Notes: generated by a model not told the origin, from the letters alone. DNA of 7,279 nucleotides from Candidatus Krumholzibacteriia bacterium (GCA_029863355.1 JAOTVO010000127.1:1-7279), one strand, 5' to 3'. Shown: positions 1 through 7,105, numbered from the stretch's first letter. Numbers and translations: made by a program.

Positions 1-1788
1 TGTCTGCACCCTCGGCGCGAGGGGCGAACCGCTGCCGGGCAGCGGCACCAGCCGGAGCGAGTCGGATGTTATGGCGAACAGATACGACGCCACCGGCCCC
101 GCCACGATGTCGATGAACAGCTCGTCGTTGCGGAGCACATCCGCCTGCAGTTGCTCGAGCCCCGGCGGCCGCGCTGAAGCGGCAGCGGAGGGGACGGCGC
201 CCGCGCGCGGCTCGCTGATCCTTTCCGCCAGGGTGCGCGCCTTGAAGCGTTGGATGGTATCGAAGAAGACCCGCTCGCGCGCCGGGCGCGGTATCGATTC
301 GGGCTCTTCCAACAGTACCTGGCACGCGTCGAAGACGTCGCCGGTGAGACCCTGCCCGAATGCTTCGCGCCACTCGGCCCTTCGCACGACGCCCCGGGCG
401 ACCTCCAGACTGTCGAGGGCCGCGGCCAGCGATACGCGCGCCTTCTCGCGCCTACCCAGCGCGCGCAGACTGGCGCTCTCGCGCAGCCGCGCCGAGACCG
501 CGAACCGTCTCCAACCCAGCTTGTCGGCTGCCTCGCGGGCCCGCGTCGCGTGCACCAGCGAAGCGGCGTAGTCACCCTGTCGCGCAAGCAACCGGGAAAG
601 AACCAGATGGGCCGACATCTCGGGCTCCGCATGCCACGGCTGGCCGCTCGCCAGGAGCGGTTCGAGCAGCTCGATCGCCGCGGGGGCGCTGTCGGCGGCC
701 GCCAGCGCGACCGCCAGCCCGATGCGGGCGTAGTCCGCGTCGAGCGGGTCGAGGCGCCCCTCCCGCAACAGGCGGCGGAACTCGGCCGCCGCCGCTCGCG
801 GCTCCCGGGGGGCGAGCAGCAAACTAGCCCGCTGATAGTCCAGCTTAGCGATGTACTCCCGGCTGCCCGTCCGCTCGCACAGCTCGCGCGCCTCGGCGAG
901 GATCTCCGCGGCGCGCTGGTATTCCCCCAGCTCGGTGATCCACGTGGCGATGTTGATCGCCGGCGCCACCGCGCCTCGGGCGTAGCCCATCTCTTTCGCG
1001 ATCAGGTGCGCTCGCGACGCATATTGATGGGCACGCCCCATGTCGCCGGTGACGGACTCGATGGCACCGAGGTTGTTGGTGGCCCACATCTCGTTCTCGC
1101 GGTCTCCGATCTCGCGGGCCACGATCCACGCGCGCTGGTAGCAGCGCCCGGCCTCATGCGTAGCGCCGAGCGCGCTCAACGTGCGCCCGAGACCGATGAG
1201 CGGCGTAAGCTCGAGGTCCGTCCTCCCGCCCTGGCGAAAGAGTGCGATTGCCCGCTCGTAGTCTTCCCGCGCGTGGACGAGCTGGCCGCGCTGCAGGCGT
1301 ACGTAGCCCGTGTTGGTGAGCGCCCACGCCTCGTCCAGCAGGGAGCGCACATGCCGCGCGAGGAACAGGCGCCGCTCGTAGCATGCCACCGCCTCGTCCA
1401 GGCGCCCCATGCTGGCGAGCGCGTACCCCTTGAAGGTGAGCGCAGGCATCCAGCCCGTCGTGTCCCGGACCGACCGGGCGATCTGGATCCCCGTGGCGAT
1501 CGCCAGCTCCGCCTCGGCGAGCCGGCCCGTCATCAGGTACACGCGTCCCCGCTGCGTGAGCATTCTGCCCAGGAGAACGGAATCGCCCGTCGCCTGGGCG
1601 CGGCCGAGCGCGTCGTCGACGACGGCGAGTACGGAGTCGTACCGCGCCGACCGGAAGAGCGACTCGATGAGCAGCGCGGGGTTGGCGGGCACCTCTGCAA
1701 GCGCGCCGTCGGCGACGGCGGTAAGGGGCAAAGCGAGCGCGACAAACAGGCCGACCAGAACTCTCACGCGCGCAGCGGCGGGGGTCAT
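1..1788 (-). CDS. Exported TPR-repeat protein with CHAT (caspase-like) domain, C-terminus beyond window
   Basis: The minus strand is open for 596 codons from the ATG at 1788-1786 to the left edge, with no stop. Residues 1-26 look like a Sec signal peptide: Arg7 and Arg9, a hydrophobic core over about 10-22, and an A-V-A cleavage site before Asp27. Residues 77-316 form six in-phase 40-residue TPR units. More degenerate helical repeats follow to about 475. Residues 505-525 (VFFDTIQRFKARTLAERI) resemble the helix that precedes CHAT domains. From about 555 the strand pattern (ELFIDIVAGP, SYLFAITSD, LRLVPLPG) matches the start of a CHAT domain, a clan CD caspase-like cysteine peptidase fold. The catalytic His and Cys would lie outside the window, so activity cannot be judged. 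The start overlaps the upstream beta-CASP gene stop (ATGA), so the two are probably translationally coupled. The TPRs likely bind a partner that controls the CHAT domain. That role and a periplasmic location are inferences. Confidence 0.88.
   Translation of the reverse strand, partial: MTPAAARVRVLVGLFVALALPLTAVADGALAEVPANPALLIESLFRSARYDSVLAVVDDALGRAQATGDSVLLGRMLTQRGRVYLMTGRLAEAELAIATGIQIARSVRDTTGWMPALTFKGYALASMGRLDEAVACYERRLFLARHVRSLLDEAWALTNTGYVRLQRGQLVHAREDYERAIALFRQGGRTDLELTPLIGLGRTLSALGATHEAGRCYQRAWIVAREIGDRENEMWATNNLGAIESVTGDMGRAHQYASRAHLIAKEMGYARGAVAPAINIATWITELGEYQRAAEILAEARELCERTGSREYIAKLDYQRASLLLAPREPRAAAAEFRRLLREGRLDPLDADYARIGLAVALAAADSAPAAIELLEPLLASGQPWHAEPEMSAHLVLSRLLARQGDYAASLVHATRAREAADKLGWRRFAVSARLRESASLRALGRREKARVSLAAALDSLEVARGVVRRAEWREAFGQGLTGDVFDACQVLLEEPESIPRPARERVFFDTIQRFKARTLAERISEPRAGAVPSAAASARPPGLEQLQADVLRNDELFIDIVAGPVASYLFAITSDSLRLVPLPGSGSPLAPRVQT
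841..1560 (-). repeat. Six-unit TPR array with exact 40-residue (120-bp) period
   Basis: Residues 77-316 of the TPR-CHAT protein divide into six consecutive 40-residue blocks with no insertion. Each shows small or aromatic helix-A positions (for example G-Y-A-L-A-S-M-G-R-L-D-E-A) and a helix B of the Y-E-R-A/L type. The final alanine before the next unit also recurs. Block boundaries fall every 120 bp. Forty-residue units are longer than the classical 34-residue TPR and are typical of extended TPRs seen in CHAT and signalling proteins. DNA identity between units is low, so this is an old diverged array and not a recent tandem duplication. Confidence 0.8.
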
Positions 1789-3143
1789 TCGAGGGTCACC
1801 GTCTCCTTGTGCTCCGGGATGTGGCAAGGCCACCCGAGGTTGCTCATGAGGTGGTGACGAAAGGCGTCGGCGGCGGCGGGCTCGCCGTGCGTGATGAAGG
1901 TCCGCCGCGGAGCGTGCTCGAAGTGGCCGAGCCAGTCGAGCAGCTCGAGGTAGTCGGCGTGGGCGGAGAGGTTGGGGAGCTCGACGATCTCGGCGCGTAC
2001 GGGCACGTACTCGCCGTGGATCTTGACCTCTTCGGCGCCGCTCAGGAGCGCTTCGCCGCGCGTGCCGGGCGCCTGGAATCCGGTGAAGAGCACGGTGTTG
2101 CGGGGATCCGGCAGCAACGTCTTCAGGTGGTGCACGACGCGCCCGCCCGTGGCCATGCCGCTGGCCGACACGATCACGGCCGGCCCGTCGTTCGTGTTGA
2201 GCGCCTTGGACGCTTCCTTGGTGCGGACGAATTCAGCCACGGCAAACGTCTCGGCGCACAAGCGCTCGGAGAGCCGGTGCTCGCCGGCGTGAGCGCAGTA
2301 CACGCCGGTGGCGTTGATGGCCATGGGACTGTTGAGGTAGATGGGTACTTCGGGCAACCGCCCGCGCTTGCGCAGCTGCGAGATGAGGTGCAACACGGTC
2401 TGCGTGCGCCCCACGGCAAAAGCGGGGATCACCAGGGTGCCGCCGCGCCCCACCGTCCGCTGGATGTTCTCGCGCAGCACCGCTTCGGGGTCGACCGGCG
2501 GGTGGCGGCGGTTGCCGTAGGTGGATTCGATCACGAGGTAATCGGCGTGGGCGATGGGCACGGGCGGGCGCATCACCGGGTCGTCGGGCCGTCCGACGTC
2601 GCCGGAGAAGACGATCTTGCGCCCGCGGACGCTCACGTGCACGCACGCGGAGCCGAGGATGTGACCGGCGCGCGTCATGCGCACGCGCGCGTGGCGGCCC
2701 AGCTCCAGGTCGGTATCGAAGGGCACCGTCTCGAAGTTTTTCAGAGTGGCCTCGGCCTCGGCCTGCGTGTAGAGCGGGAGCGCGGGGGTGTGCTTGGTGA
2801 GCTGCTTCTTGTTGAGGAATCGGGCCTCTTCCTCCTGCAGGTAGCCGCTGTCCGGGAGGAGGATGCGGCAGAGCTCCCAGGTGGCCGTCGTGCAGTACAC
2901 CGGCCCGCGGTAGCCGTTCTTGACGAGCACGGGCAGGTAGCCCGAGTGGTCGAGGTGAGCGTGGGTGAGCACCACGGCGTCGAGACTCTTGGGGTCGAAC
3001 GGCGGGCCAGCCCAGTTGCGTTCGCGATAGGTCTTGATGCCCTGGAAGAGACCGCAATCGATCAGGATCCGCTTGCGCCCCACGGAGAGCAAGTATTTGG
3101 ATCCAGTCACCGTGCCCGCGGCACCGAAAAATGAGAGCTTCAT
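1785..3143 (-). CDS. Metallo-beta-lactamase/beta-CASP RNase-type protein (RNA-processing nuclease family)
   Basis: The 452-residue protein has the full two-metal lactamase core: Asp29 (LIDCG), the HxHxDH motif at 61-66 (HAHLDH), His161 (AGHILGSA) and Asp182 (FSGDVGR). It also has the beta-CASP features: an acidic motif A at Glu206 (ESTYGNR), the SPMA segment near 272, SGMATGGR..HH at 328-339, His395 (LSAHAD), and a terminal ITHGEP with His419. Length and layout match bacterial homologues of the CPSF73/Ysh1-like group, which are predicted zinc-dependent endo- or exoribonucleases. There is no signal peptide, so it is cytoplasmic. The start is supported by GGAGGG five nt upstream and by the family's usual N-terminus (MKLSFFGAAGTVTGS). 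It is the middle gene of three, 27 nt after the SGNH gene and overlapping the TPR-CHAT gene by 4 nt. The substrate (RNA rather than another phosphodiester) is inferred from the family. Confidence 0.95.
   Translation of the reverse strand: MKLSFFGAAGTVTGSKYLLSVGRKRILIDCGLFQGIKTYRERNWAGPPFDPKSLDAVVLTHAHLDHSGYLPVLVKNGYRGPVYCTTATWELCRILLPDSGYLQEEEARFLNKKQLTKHTPALPLYTQAEAEATLKNFETVPFDTDLELGRHARVRMTRAGHILGSACVHVSVRGRKIVFSGDVGRPDDPVMRPPVPIAHADYLVIESTYGNRRHPPVDPEAVLRENIQRTVGRGGTLVIPAFAVGRTQTVLHLISQLRKRGRLPEVPIYLNSPMAINATGVYCAHAGEHRLSERLCAETFAVAEFVRTKEASKALNTNDGPAVIVSASGMATGGRVVHHLKTLLPDPRNTVLFTGFQAPGTRGEALLSGAEEVKIHGEYVPVRAEIVELPNLSAHADYLELLDWLGHFEHAPRRTFITHGEPAAADAFRHHLMSNLGWPCHIPEHKETVTLE
1803..1808 (-). 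promoter_or_regulatory. Shine-Dalgarno-like AAGGAG for the TPR-CHAT start
   Basis: AAGGAG on the minus strand lies within the last codons of the beta-CASP gene, 14 nt before the ATG at 1788. That spacing is longer than optimal. It fits a start served mainly by ribosomes terminating at the overlapping TGA (ATGA, 1788-1785), with this site helping them re-initiate. Confidence 0.5.
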
Positions 3144-3147
3144 GCCA

Positions 3148-3153
3148 CCCTCC
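3148..3153 (-). promoter_or_regulatory. Ribosome binding site GGAGGG of the beta-CASP gene
   Basis: GGAGGG on the minus strand ends five nt before the ATG at 3143. It sits in the 27-nt gap after the SGNH stop, is strong for this window, and fixes the start. Confidence 0.7.
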
Positions 3154-3170
3154 GTGTGAGCGCGCGCGGA

Positions 3171-4409
3171 TCACTCCGGCGCGCGTGCGGCGAACCAGTC
3201 AACGGACTGCCGGATGAACGCATCTGCGAACGCGCGATGGCCATCGACGGTGAAGTGGTCGTAGTAGAGCTCATGCCCCCCGGCCTTAGCGGCGGCGAAC
3301 GCGGGGTTGGGGTCGACGAAAGCCACTCTGTGCGCGGCGCACCAGGACCCGACGCGCGCCGCCCAAGCATCCTGCTCCCCGATCGGTTTGCCCACTTCCT
3401 TTTCGCGCGGGATCGGGATCACGCACAGGGGCAGCCCGCGCCCCGCCGTGTCGCGGCGCCACGCGTCGAGCACGCGCGTGAACAGCTCCCAGCCGTGGGT
3501 GGCCAGCGAGTCCGACGGCCACGACGACGGTTCCACGCCCCTGGGCCCGCGCCCGCCACGGCCGCCCGCCCGGTCCTCCTCGGTCACCTTCATCTTGATG
3601 CCGTGCTTCATGAGGAGCTTGAGGCGCCCTTCCAGGGTGCTGAGCACGAGCGAGTTCGACTTGAAGAACTGCCACGTTCTGTGCATGTGCGAGTTTTTGT
3701 AACCGTAACGCTCAACGAAGCTGTAGTCCACACCGAAGGAATCGCCGTCGAGGACCGCATAAGGGACGATGTCCGAGCGCTTGATCACCTCGATCTGGTC
3801 TCCCGGATCGTTCTCGCAGAACACATAGACGACGCCGTCCAGGTGGGCGCGTTGAACCCACTGCTCGTACTCCAGGAACGACTGCAGGGTGCTCCGCCCT
3901 GACATGCCGAAGTTGAGCGTCTCCACGCGCGTTACCGGCTCGCCGCGACCGTTGACGCGCCCGCCAAACGCGGATGCGCTCTCGTTGAGGCCATCCTCGA
4001 TCAGACGCACGAAGGTCGCTTCCAGGGGCACCTGACGGGCCTCGGTGTAGGAGTCGCCGAAGAACCCGATGCGCAGGACGCCGGTCGCCGGCGCCGTCTC
4101 GTGCTCGTCGTCGGCGAAGCCCCACGAGTTGACACGGCGCTCGACGAAGTCACCGCGGGCGTTCCGGTAGATCGCCGTCGTGCGCGGGTAGTACTTCCCG
4201 CCGGTGCGGTCATCGAAGTAGTAGGTGTGGTAAGCGACCCCGGGAATGGGGATCAGCCGCAGCAAGACCTCGCCCACGGCGAGCGCGATGACGCTCGAGA
4301 ACGCGACCATCGCGGCGACGAGCAGGACCCGTCGGCCGCGGGAAGGGGGCGCGCTGCGGGCGCGCGAATCTGTGTAACCCGTTGCCAAGAGACCCGTATT
4401 GTAGACCAA
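3171..4409 (-). CDS. Membrane-anchored SGNH/GDSL-type hydrolase
   Basis: The longest frame gives 412 residues and begins with TTG. An Arg-flanked hydrophobic stretch at about 28-53 (RRVLLVAAM through VLLRLI) is a single N-terminal membrane anchor, placing the rest outside the inner membrane. SGNH blocks are visible: Ser120 in FFGDSYTE (block I nucleophile), Gly168 in LNFGMSG (block II), Asn200 in FCENDP (block III), and an Asp384-His385 pair in YYDHFTVDGH (block V). The family normally spaces that Asp and His by one or two residues, so the dyad assignment is tentative. Such proteins are usually esterases or acyltransferase-like enzymes acting on lipids or polysaccharides; the substrate is unknown here. 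A Gly/Arg-rich loop lies at 280-292. The start is uncertain: alternatives are TTG at 4388 and ATG at 4310, and a -10-like box overlaps the first codons. It appears to be the first gene of a three-gene minus-strand operon. Confidence 0.85.
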   Translation of the reverse strand: MVYNTGLLATGYTDSRARSAPPSRGRRVLLVAAMVAFSSVIALAVGEVLLRLIPIPGVAYHTYYFDDRTGGKYYPRTTAIYRNARGDFVERRVNSWGFADDEHETAPATGVLRIGFFGDSYTEARQVPLEATFVRLIEDGLNESASAFGGRVNGRGEPVTRVETLNFGMSGRSTLQSFLEYEQWVQRAHLDGVVYVFCENDPGDQIEVIKRSDIVPYAVLDGDSFGVDYSFVERYGYKNSHMHRTWQFFKSNSLVLSTLEGRLKLLMKHGIKMKVTEEDRAGGRGGRGPRGVEPSSWPSDSLATHGWELFTRVLDAWRRDTAGRGLPLCVIPIPREKEVGKPIGEQDAWAARVGSWCAAHRVAFVDPNPAFAAAKAGGHELYYDHFTVDGHRAFADAFIRQSVDWFAARAPE

Positions 4410-4427
4410 CCGCCGCGCCCGTGCAAA
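4398..4427 (-). promoter_or_regulatory. Candidate sigma-70-type promoter for the minus-strand operon
   Basis: On the minus strand, TACAAT (4403-4398, five of six matches to TATAAT) is preceded at 17-18 nt by TTGCAC/TTTGCA (4427-4421). Transcription would begin near 4391. That lies downstream of the TTG at 4409 and only a few bases before the TTG at 4388, so this promoter argues for a later SGNH start or a nearly leaderless mRNA. The -10 stands out in a very GC-rich stretch. Confidence 0.5.
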
Positions 4428-4443
4428 GCGCCAGGGGTTCGAC

Positions 4444-4473
4444 GTGACGAGCGGCGCGGCGCCGCGTTATGCT
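4444..4473 (+). promoter_or_regulatory. Candidate promoter for sppA
   Basis: GTGACG (4444-4449) and TATGCT (4468-4473) are separated by 18 nt, each matching the sigma-70 consensus at four of six positions. They lie about 80 nt before the sppA start and back-to-back with the leftward promoter. The match is weak and its position is the main support. Confidence 0.35.
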
Positions 4474-4539
4474 GGAGCCCATACATGGTCGCCGCGTCGC
4501 GCGACGCCGGCCGATCCGTCGAGACCGAGGAATCACGCG

Positions 4540-4546
4540 AAAGGAA
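4540..4546 (+). promoter_or_regulatory. Ribosome binding site fixing the sppA start
   Basis: AAAGGAA ends five nt before the ATG at 4552. The frame stays open upstream to a GTG at 4444. That longer start has no comparable site and would put 36 Arg/Pro-rich residues in front of a good signal peptide. Confidence 0.65.
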
Positions 4547-4551
4547 CCGCC

Positions 4552-7086
4552 ATGTCCAGCTTCCACCTGCGCCTGTCGGCTGCCGTGTTGACCCTCGCCG
4601 CGCTCCTGCCCGTGCCACCGGCGTGGGCGGCCACGAGCGAGCTTCCCTCCTACTACGACCAGGTCAATTTCAACCTCACCAGCCCGTCGGCGTGGGCCAC
4701 GGCGGTCGGTGGCTTTGCCAACCCCGCCGTCTACGGCGTGATGCCCGGCGGCGAGATGGAGTTCTACGCCTCCCATCCCGAGAACGACTCGCTCGCCGGC
4801 CTGAGCCGCTGGGGGCTGTTCACGGGCCTCGGGAACCTCGGGTTCGGATTCGAGCACACGCGCGTACCGGAAGGCGACGGCAGGCTGTCGGTGACCGACT
4901 ACCGACTGGCCCTCTCCGGGGGCTCGCCCGCGCACAGCGCCGGCTTGTCGCTCGGGTGGTCGCGCGGCGACACCGACCAGTTCAAGCGGACGACGCTGAT
5001 GCAGCTCGGCGTCGTCGACCGGCCCACGCGCTACCTCTCGGTCGGTATCGCCGGGGCCTTTTCCACCGAGAACCGCGACGTCGCCGGGCTCTTCGACCTG
5101 GCCGTGCGACCGATGGGCGACGAACGACTGACCGTTTTCGGCGACCTCGAATACCCGCGCGGATACTCCCTGAAGGACTCGCCGTGGAGCCTCGGCGCCA
5201 TGCTCGAGATCCCGGCGGGGCTCAAGCTCGTGGGGCGATACTTCGACGACGAGCGCTTCACCTTCGGCGTGGCCTACACCTTCGGCGGCGCGGCCGGCAC
5301 GGGCCAGTTGCGCGGATCTGTGGCGCCCTTCTACAGCAGTGGCGGCGCCTACACCGGCGTCAACTGGGGCGTACGCATGGGCTACCCCGAGCGCAACAGC
5401 CTCACCGGCTCGCTGTTCAAGGACGCCTACTACGTCAAGATGAACCTCAAGGGCCCGGTGGTGCACACGCGCTATCGCTTCTTCGACAGCGGCAGAACGC
5501 TCTATGCGCTGTTGGACGCGCTGGAAGGCGCGCGCACCGACGACCGGGTAGCGGGCGTAGCGCTCAACCTGTCCGGCGCGCGGTTGTCCACGGGGACGGC
5601 CTGGGAGCTGCGCCAGAAGCTCCTCGACCTTCGGGACGCGGGCAAGCACGTGGTGGCCTATATCGACGAGGCGGGGATGGCGACGTACTTCGTGGCGAGC
5701 GCGGCCGACGTCGTGGTCATGGATCCCGAGGGCATGATGATGCTACCCGGCTACGCCCTGGGCCGCACCTATGCCAAGGAGATGCTGGCCAAAATGCGAC
5801 TGGGCGTCGAGGAGTGGCGTTTCAAGGACTACAAGTCGGCCTTCGAGGTCCTGAGCCACGAGACCATGTCGCCCGCCGACCGCGAGCAGCGGCAGGCGCT
5901 CGTCGACGGGTGGTACGGGACGGTCCGCGACGGGGTCACCGCGTCGCGCAGTGTCGACCCGTCCGACTTCGACCGCTGGGTGGACGACGTCACGATCGTC
6001 CTTCCCGACCGGGCGCTGGAGGAGCGGATGGTCGACCAACTCGCGCGCTGGGACGAGATCGACAAGGTCGTCCGCGAGCTGGAAGGCCGCCGCAAGGGCT
6101 TCATGGGCGCCGACGCGACGGCGCGGCACGGGTATCCGTCCCGGCGCTGGGGCATGGCGCCGCGCATTGCGGTGGTCTACGCCATCGGCGGCTCGGAGAT
6201 GGACAGCGGGTACAACGCCCGTCAGGTCGATCGCATGCTCAAGGCCGTGACGAAGGACCACGGCGTCGCGGCCGTCGTGCTCAGGATCAACTCCCCCGGC
6301 GGCTCGCCGCTGGCCGCCGACATCGTGGCCGAGGGCGTGCGCAAATGTGCGGAGAAGAAGCCCGTGATCGTCTCGCAGGCCGACGTGGCCGCCTCCGGCG
6401 GATACTGGGCTTCGATGCACGGCACGAAGATCCTCGTCCAGCCGACGACGATTACCGGCTCCATCGGCGTGATCGGCGGTTGGGTGTGGGACGAAGGGTT
6501 GGGCGAAAAGGTTGGGCTGCACACCGACCAGGTGTCCGCCGGCAAGCACGCCGACCTCTTCGTGCAGATGCGGTTGCCCTTCTTGCCGCTGCCCATCGGC
6601 ATTCCGTACCGCGGCGTCACCGACGAGGAACGCCGGCGCATTCTCGCCGAGATGGAAGGATTGTACGAGCGGTTCATCGCGAAAGTGGCTGCGGCGAGGG
6701 ATCTCTCCGAGGAGAAGGTGGCCGAGCTGGCCAAGGGACGCGTGTGGACGGGCGAAGCGGGAGTGGCCAACGGGCTCGTCGACGCGGTGGGCGGGCTCGA
6801 TGCCGCGATTGCGATGGCGAGGGAACAGGCGGGGATCGCCCCCGACGAGCCGGTCGAGGTCGTCGAGTACTCCCATAAGGGGTGGTTCAATCCCGGCGCG
6901 TTCGACCCCCTGTCGTTCCTCCTGGGGAAGACCGAGGCCCCCGAAGCGGGAGGGACCGACGAGGTGGCGCTGCTGCACGTATACGAGCAGCTCTACCTCG
7001 GCGTGCTGGCGCGCTACAACGGCCGTCCGTTGTGCTTGCTTCCTCCGGAGGACTTGCCGCGCGAGGCGATGTTCATCGGTGAGTAG
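4552..7086 (+). CDS. sppA: SppA-type S49 peptidase with N-terminal beta-barrel-like domain
   Basis: The protein has 844 residues; E. coli SppA has 618. Residues 1-26 are a Sec signal peptide ending A-W-A. Residues about 30-288 are rich in amphipathic strands with aromatic ends and Gly/Asp turns (LSVTDYRLALSGG, LGAMLEIPAGLKLVGRYF, FTFGVAYTFG), and begin with a FANPAVYG segment like that of PorV/UPF0164-type outer-membrane barrels. Two S49 domains follow, about 290-530 and 538-768. The catalytic Lys is K428 in DYKSAFE (E. coli K209) and the nucleophile is S615 in AASGGYW (E. coli S409); both are kept, and their spacing of 187 compares with 200 in E. coli. Conserved NSPGGS, TGSIGV and VWTGEAGVANGLVD are present. 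A tail of about 70 residues (772-844) has no match that I recognise. SppA degrades cleaved signal peptides and other membrane-associated peptides. Here the usual inner-membrane anchor appears replaced by export plus a barrel, suggesting outer-membrane tethering with a periplasmic protease; that location is inference. Confidence 0.93.
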   Translation: MSSFHLRLSAAVLTLAALLPVPPAWAATSELPSYYDQVNFNLTSPSAWATAVGGFANPAVYGVMPGGEMEFYASHPENDSLAGLSRWGLFTGLGNLGFGFEHTRVPEGDGRLSVTDYRLALSGGSPAHSAGLSLGWSRGDTDQFKRTTLMQLGVVDRPTRYLSVGIAGAFSTENRDVAGLFDLAVRPMGDERLTVFGDLEYPRGYSLKDSPWSLGAMLEIPAGLKLVGRYFDDERFTFGVAYTFGGAAGTGQLRGSVAPFYSSGGAYTGVNWGVRMGYPERNSLTGSLFKDAYYVKMNLKGPVVHTRYRFFDSGRTLYALLDALEGARTDDRVAGVALNLSGARLSTGTAWELRQKLLDLRDAGKHVVAYIDEAGMATYFVASAADVVVMDPEGMMMLPGYALGRTYAKEMLAKMRLGVEEWRFKDYKSAFEVLSHETMSPADREQRQALVDGWYGTVRDGVTASRSVDPSDFDRWVDDVTIVLPDRALEERMVDQLARWDEIDKVVRELEGRRKGFMGADATARHGYPSRRWGMAPRIAVVYAIGGSEMDSGYNARQVDRMLKAVTKDHGVAAVVLRINSPGGSPLAADIVAEGVRKCAEKKPVIVSQADVAASGGYWASMHGTKILVQPTTITGSIGVIGGWVWDEGLGEKVGLHTDQVSAGKHADLFVQMRLPFLPLPIGIPYRGVTDEERRRILAEMEGLYERFIAKVAAARDLSEEKVAELAKGRVWTGEAGVANGLVDAVGGLDAAIAMAREQAGIAPDEPVEVVEYSHKGWFNPGAFDPLSFLLGKTEAPEAGGTDEVALLHVYEQLYLGVLARYNGRPLCLLPPEDLPREAMFIGE

Positions 7087-7089
7087 CGG

Positions 7090-7105
7090 AGCCGTCTCGG
7101 CGGCT
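7090..7105 (+). other. Small hairpin just after the sppA stop
   Basis: AGCCG (7090-7094) pairs with CGGCT (7101-7105) across a six-base loop, four nt after the stop codon. No T-tract follows, so it is not an intrinsic terminator. It could stabilise the mRNA 3' end or be chance in GC-rich DNA. Confidence 0.3.

Noticed and set aside
250..1857. 535-codon plus-strand ORF
   Set aside because: Its product is Arg/Gly/Pro/Ala-rich with no recognisable domain, while the opposite strand codes a clear signal peptide, TPR units and the start of a CHAT domain.
1809..3134. 441-codon plus-strand ORF opposite the beta-CASP gene
   Set aside because: Mirror frame of a gene with all lactamase and beta-CASP motifs; its sequence is His/Gly/Val-rich and domainless.
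1..3143. Calling the CHAT/beta-CASP pair an antiphage defence system
   Set aside because: No phage, CRISPR, reverse transcriptase, gasdermin-like or sensor gene is present, and the CHAT protein has an export signal. The pair is worth checking, but the label is not supported.
4444..4551. Longer GTG start for sppA
   Set aside because: Would add 36 Arg/Pro-rich residues ahead of a good signal peptide, and GTG 4444 overlaps the candidate -35; ATG 4552 has AAAGGAA at proper spacing.
4210..5649. 479-codon minus-strand ORF under the SppA barrel region (also 5743-6978)
   Set aside because: Antisense shadows of sppA with Arg/Gly/Val/His-rich composition and no initiation signal or family match.
4101..6878. 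925-codon plus-strand ORF overlapping sppA in another frame
   Set aside because: Extremely Arg-rich product without domains. The overlapping frame has an RBS, a signal peptide and both S49 catalytic residues. Long shadow frames are expected at this GC content.
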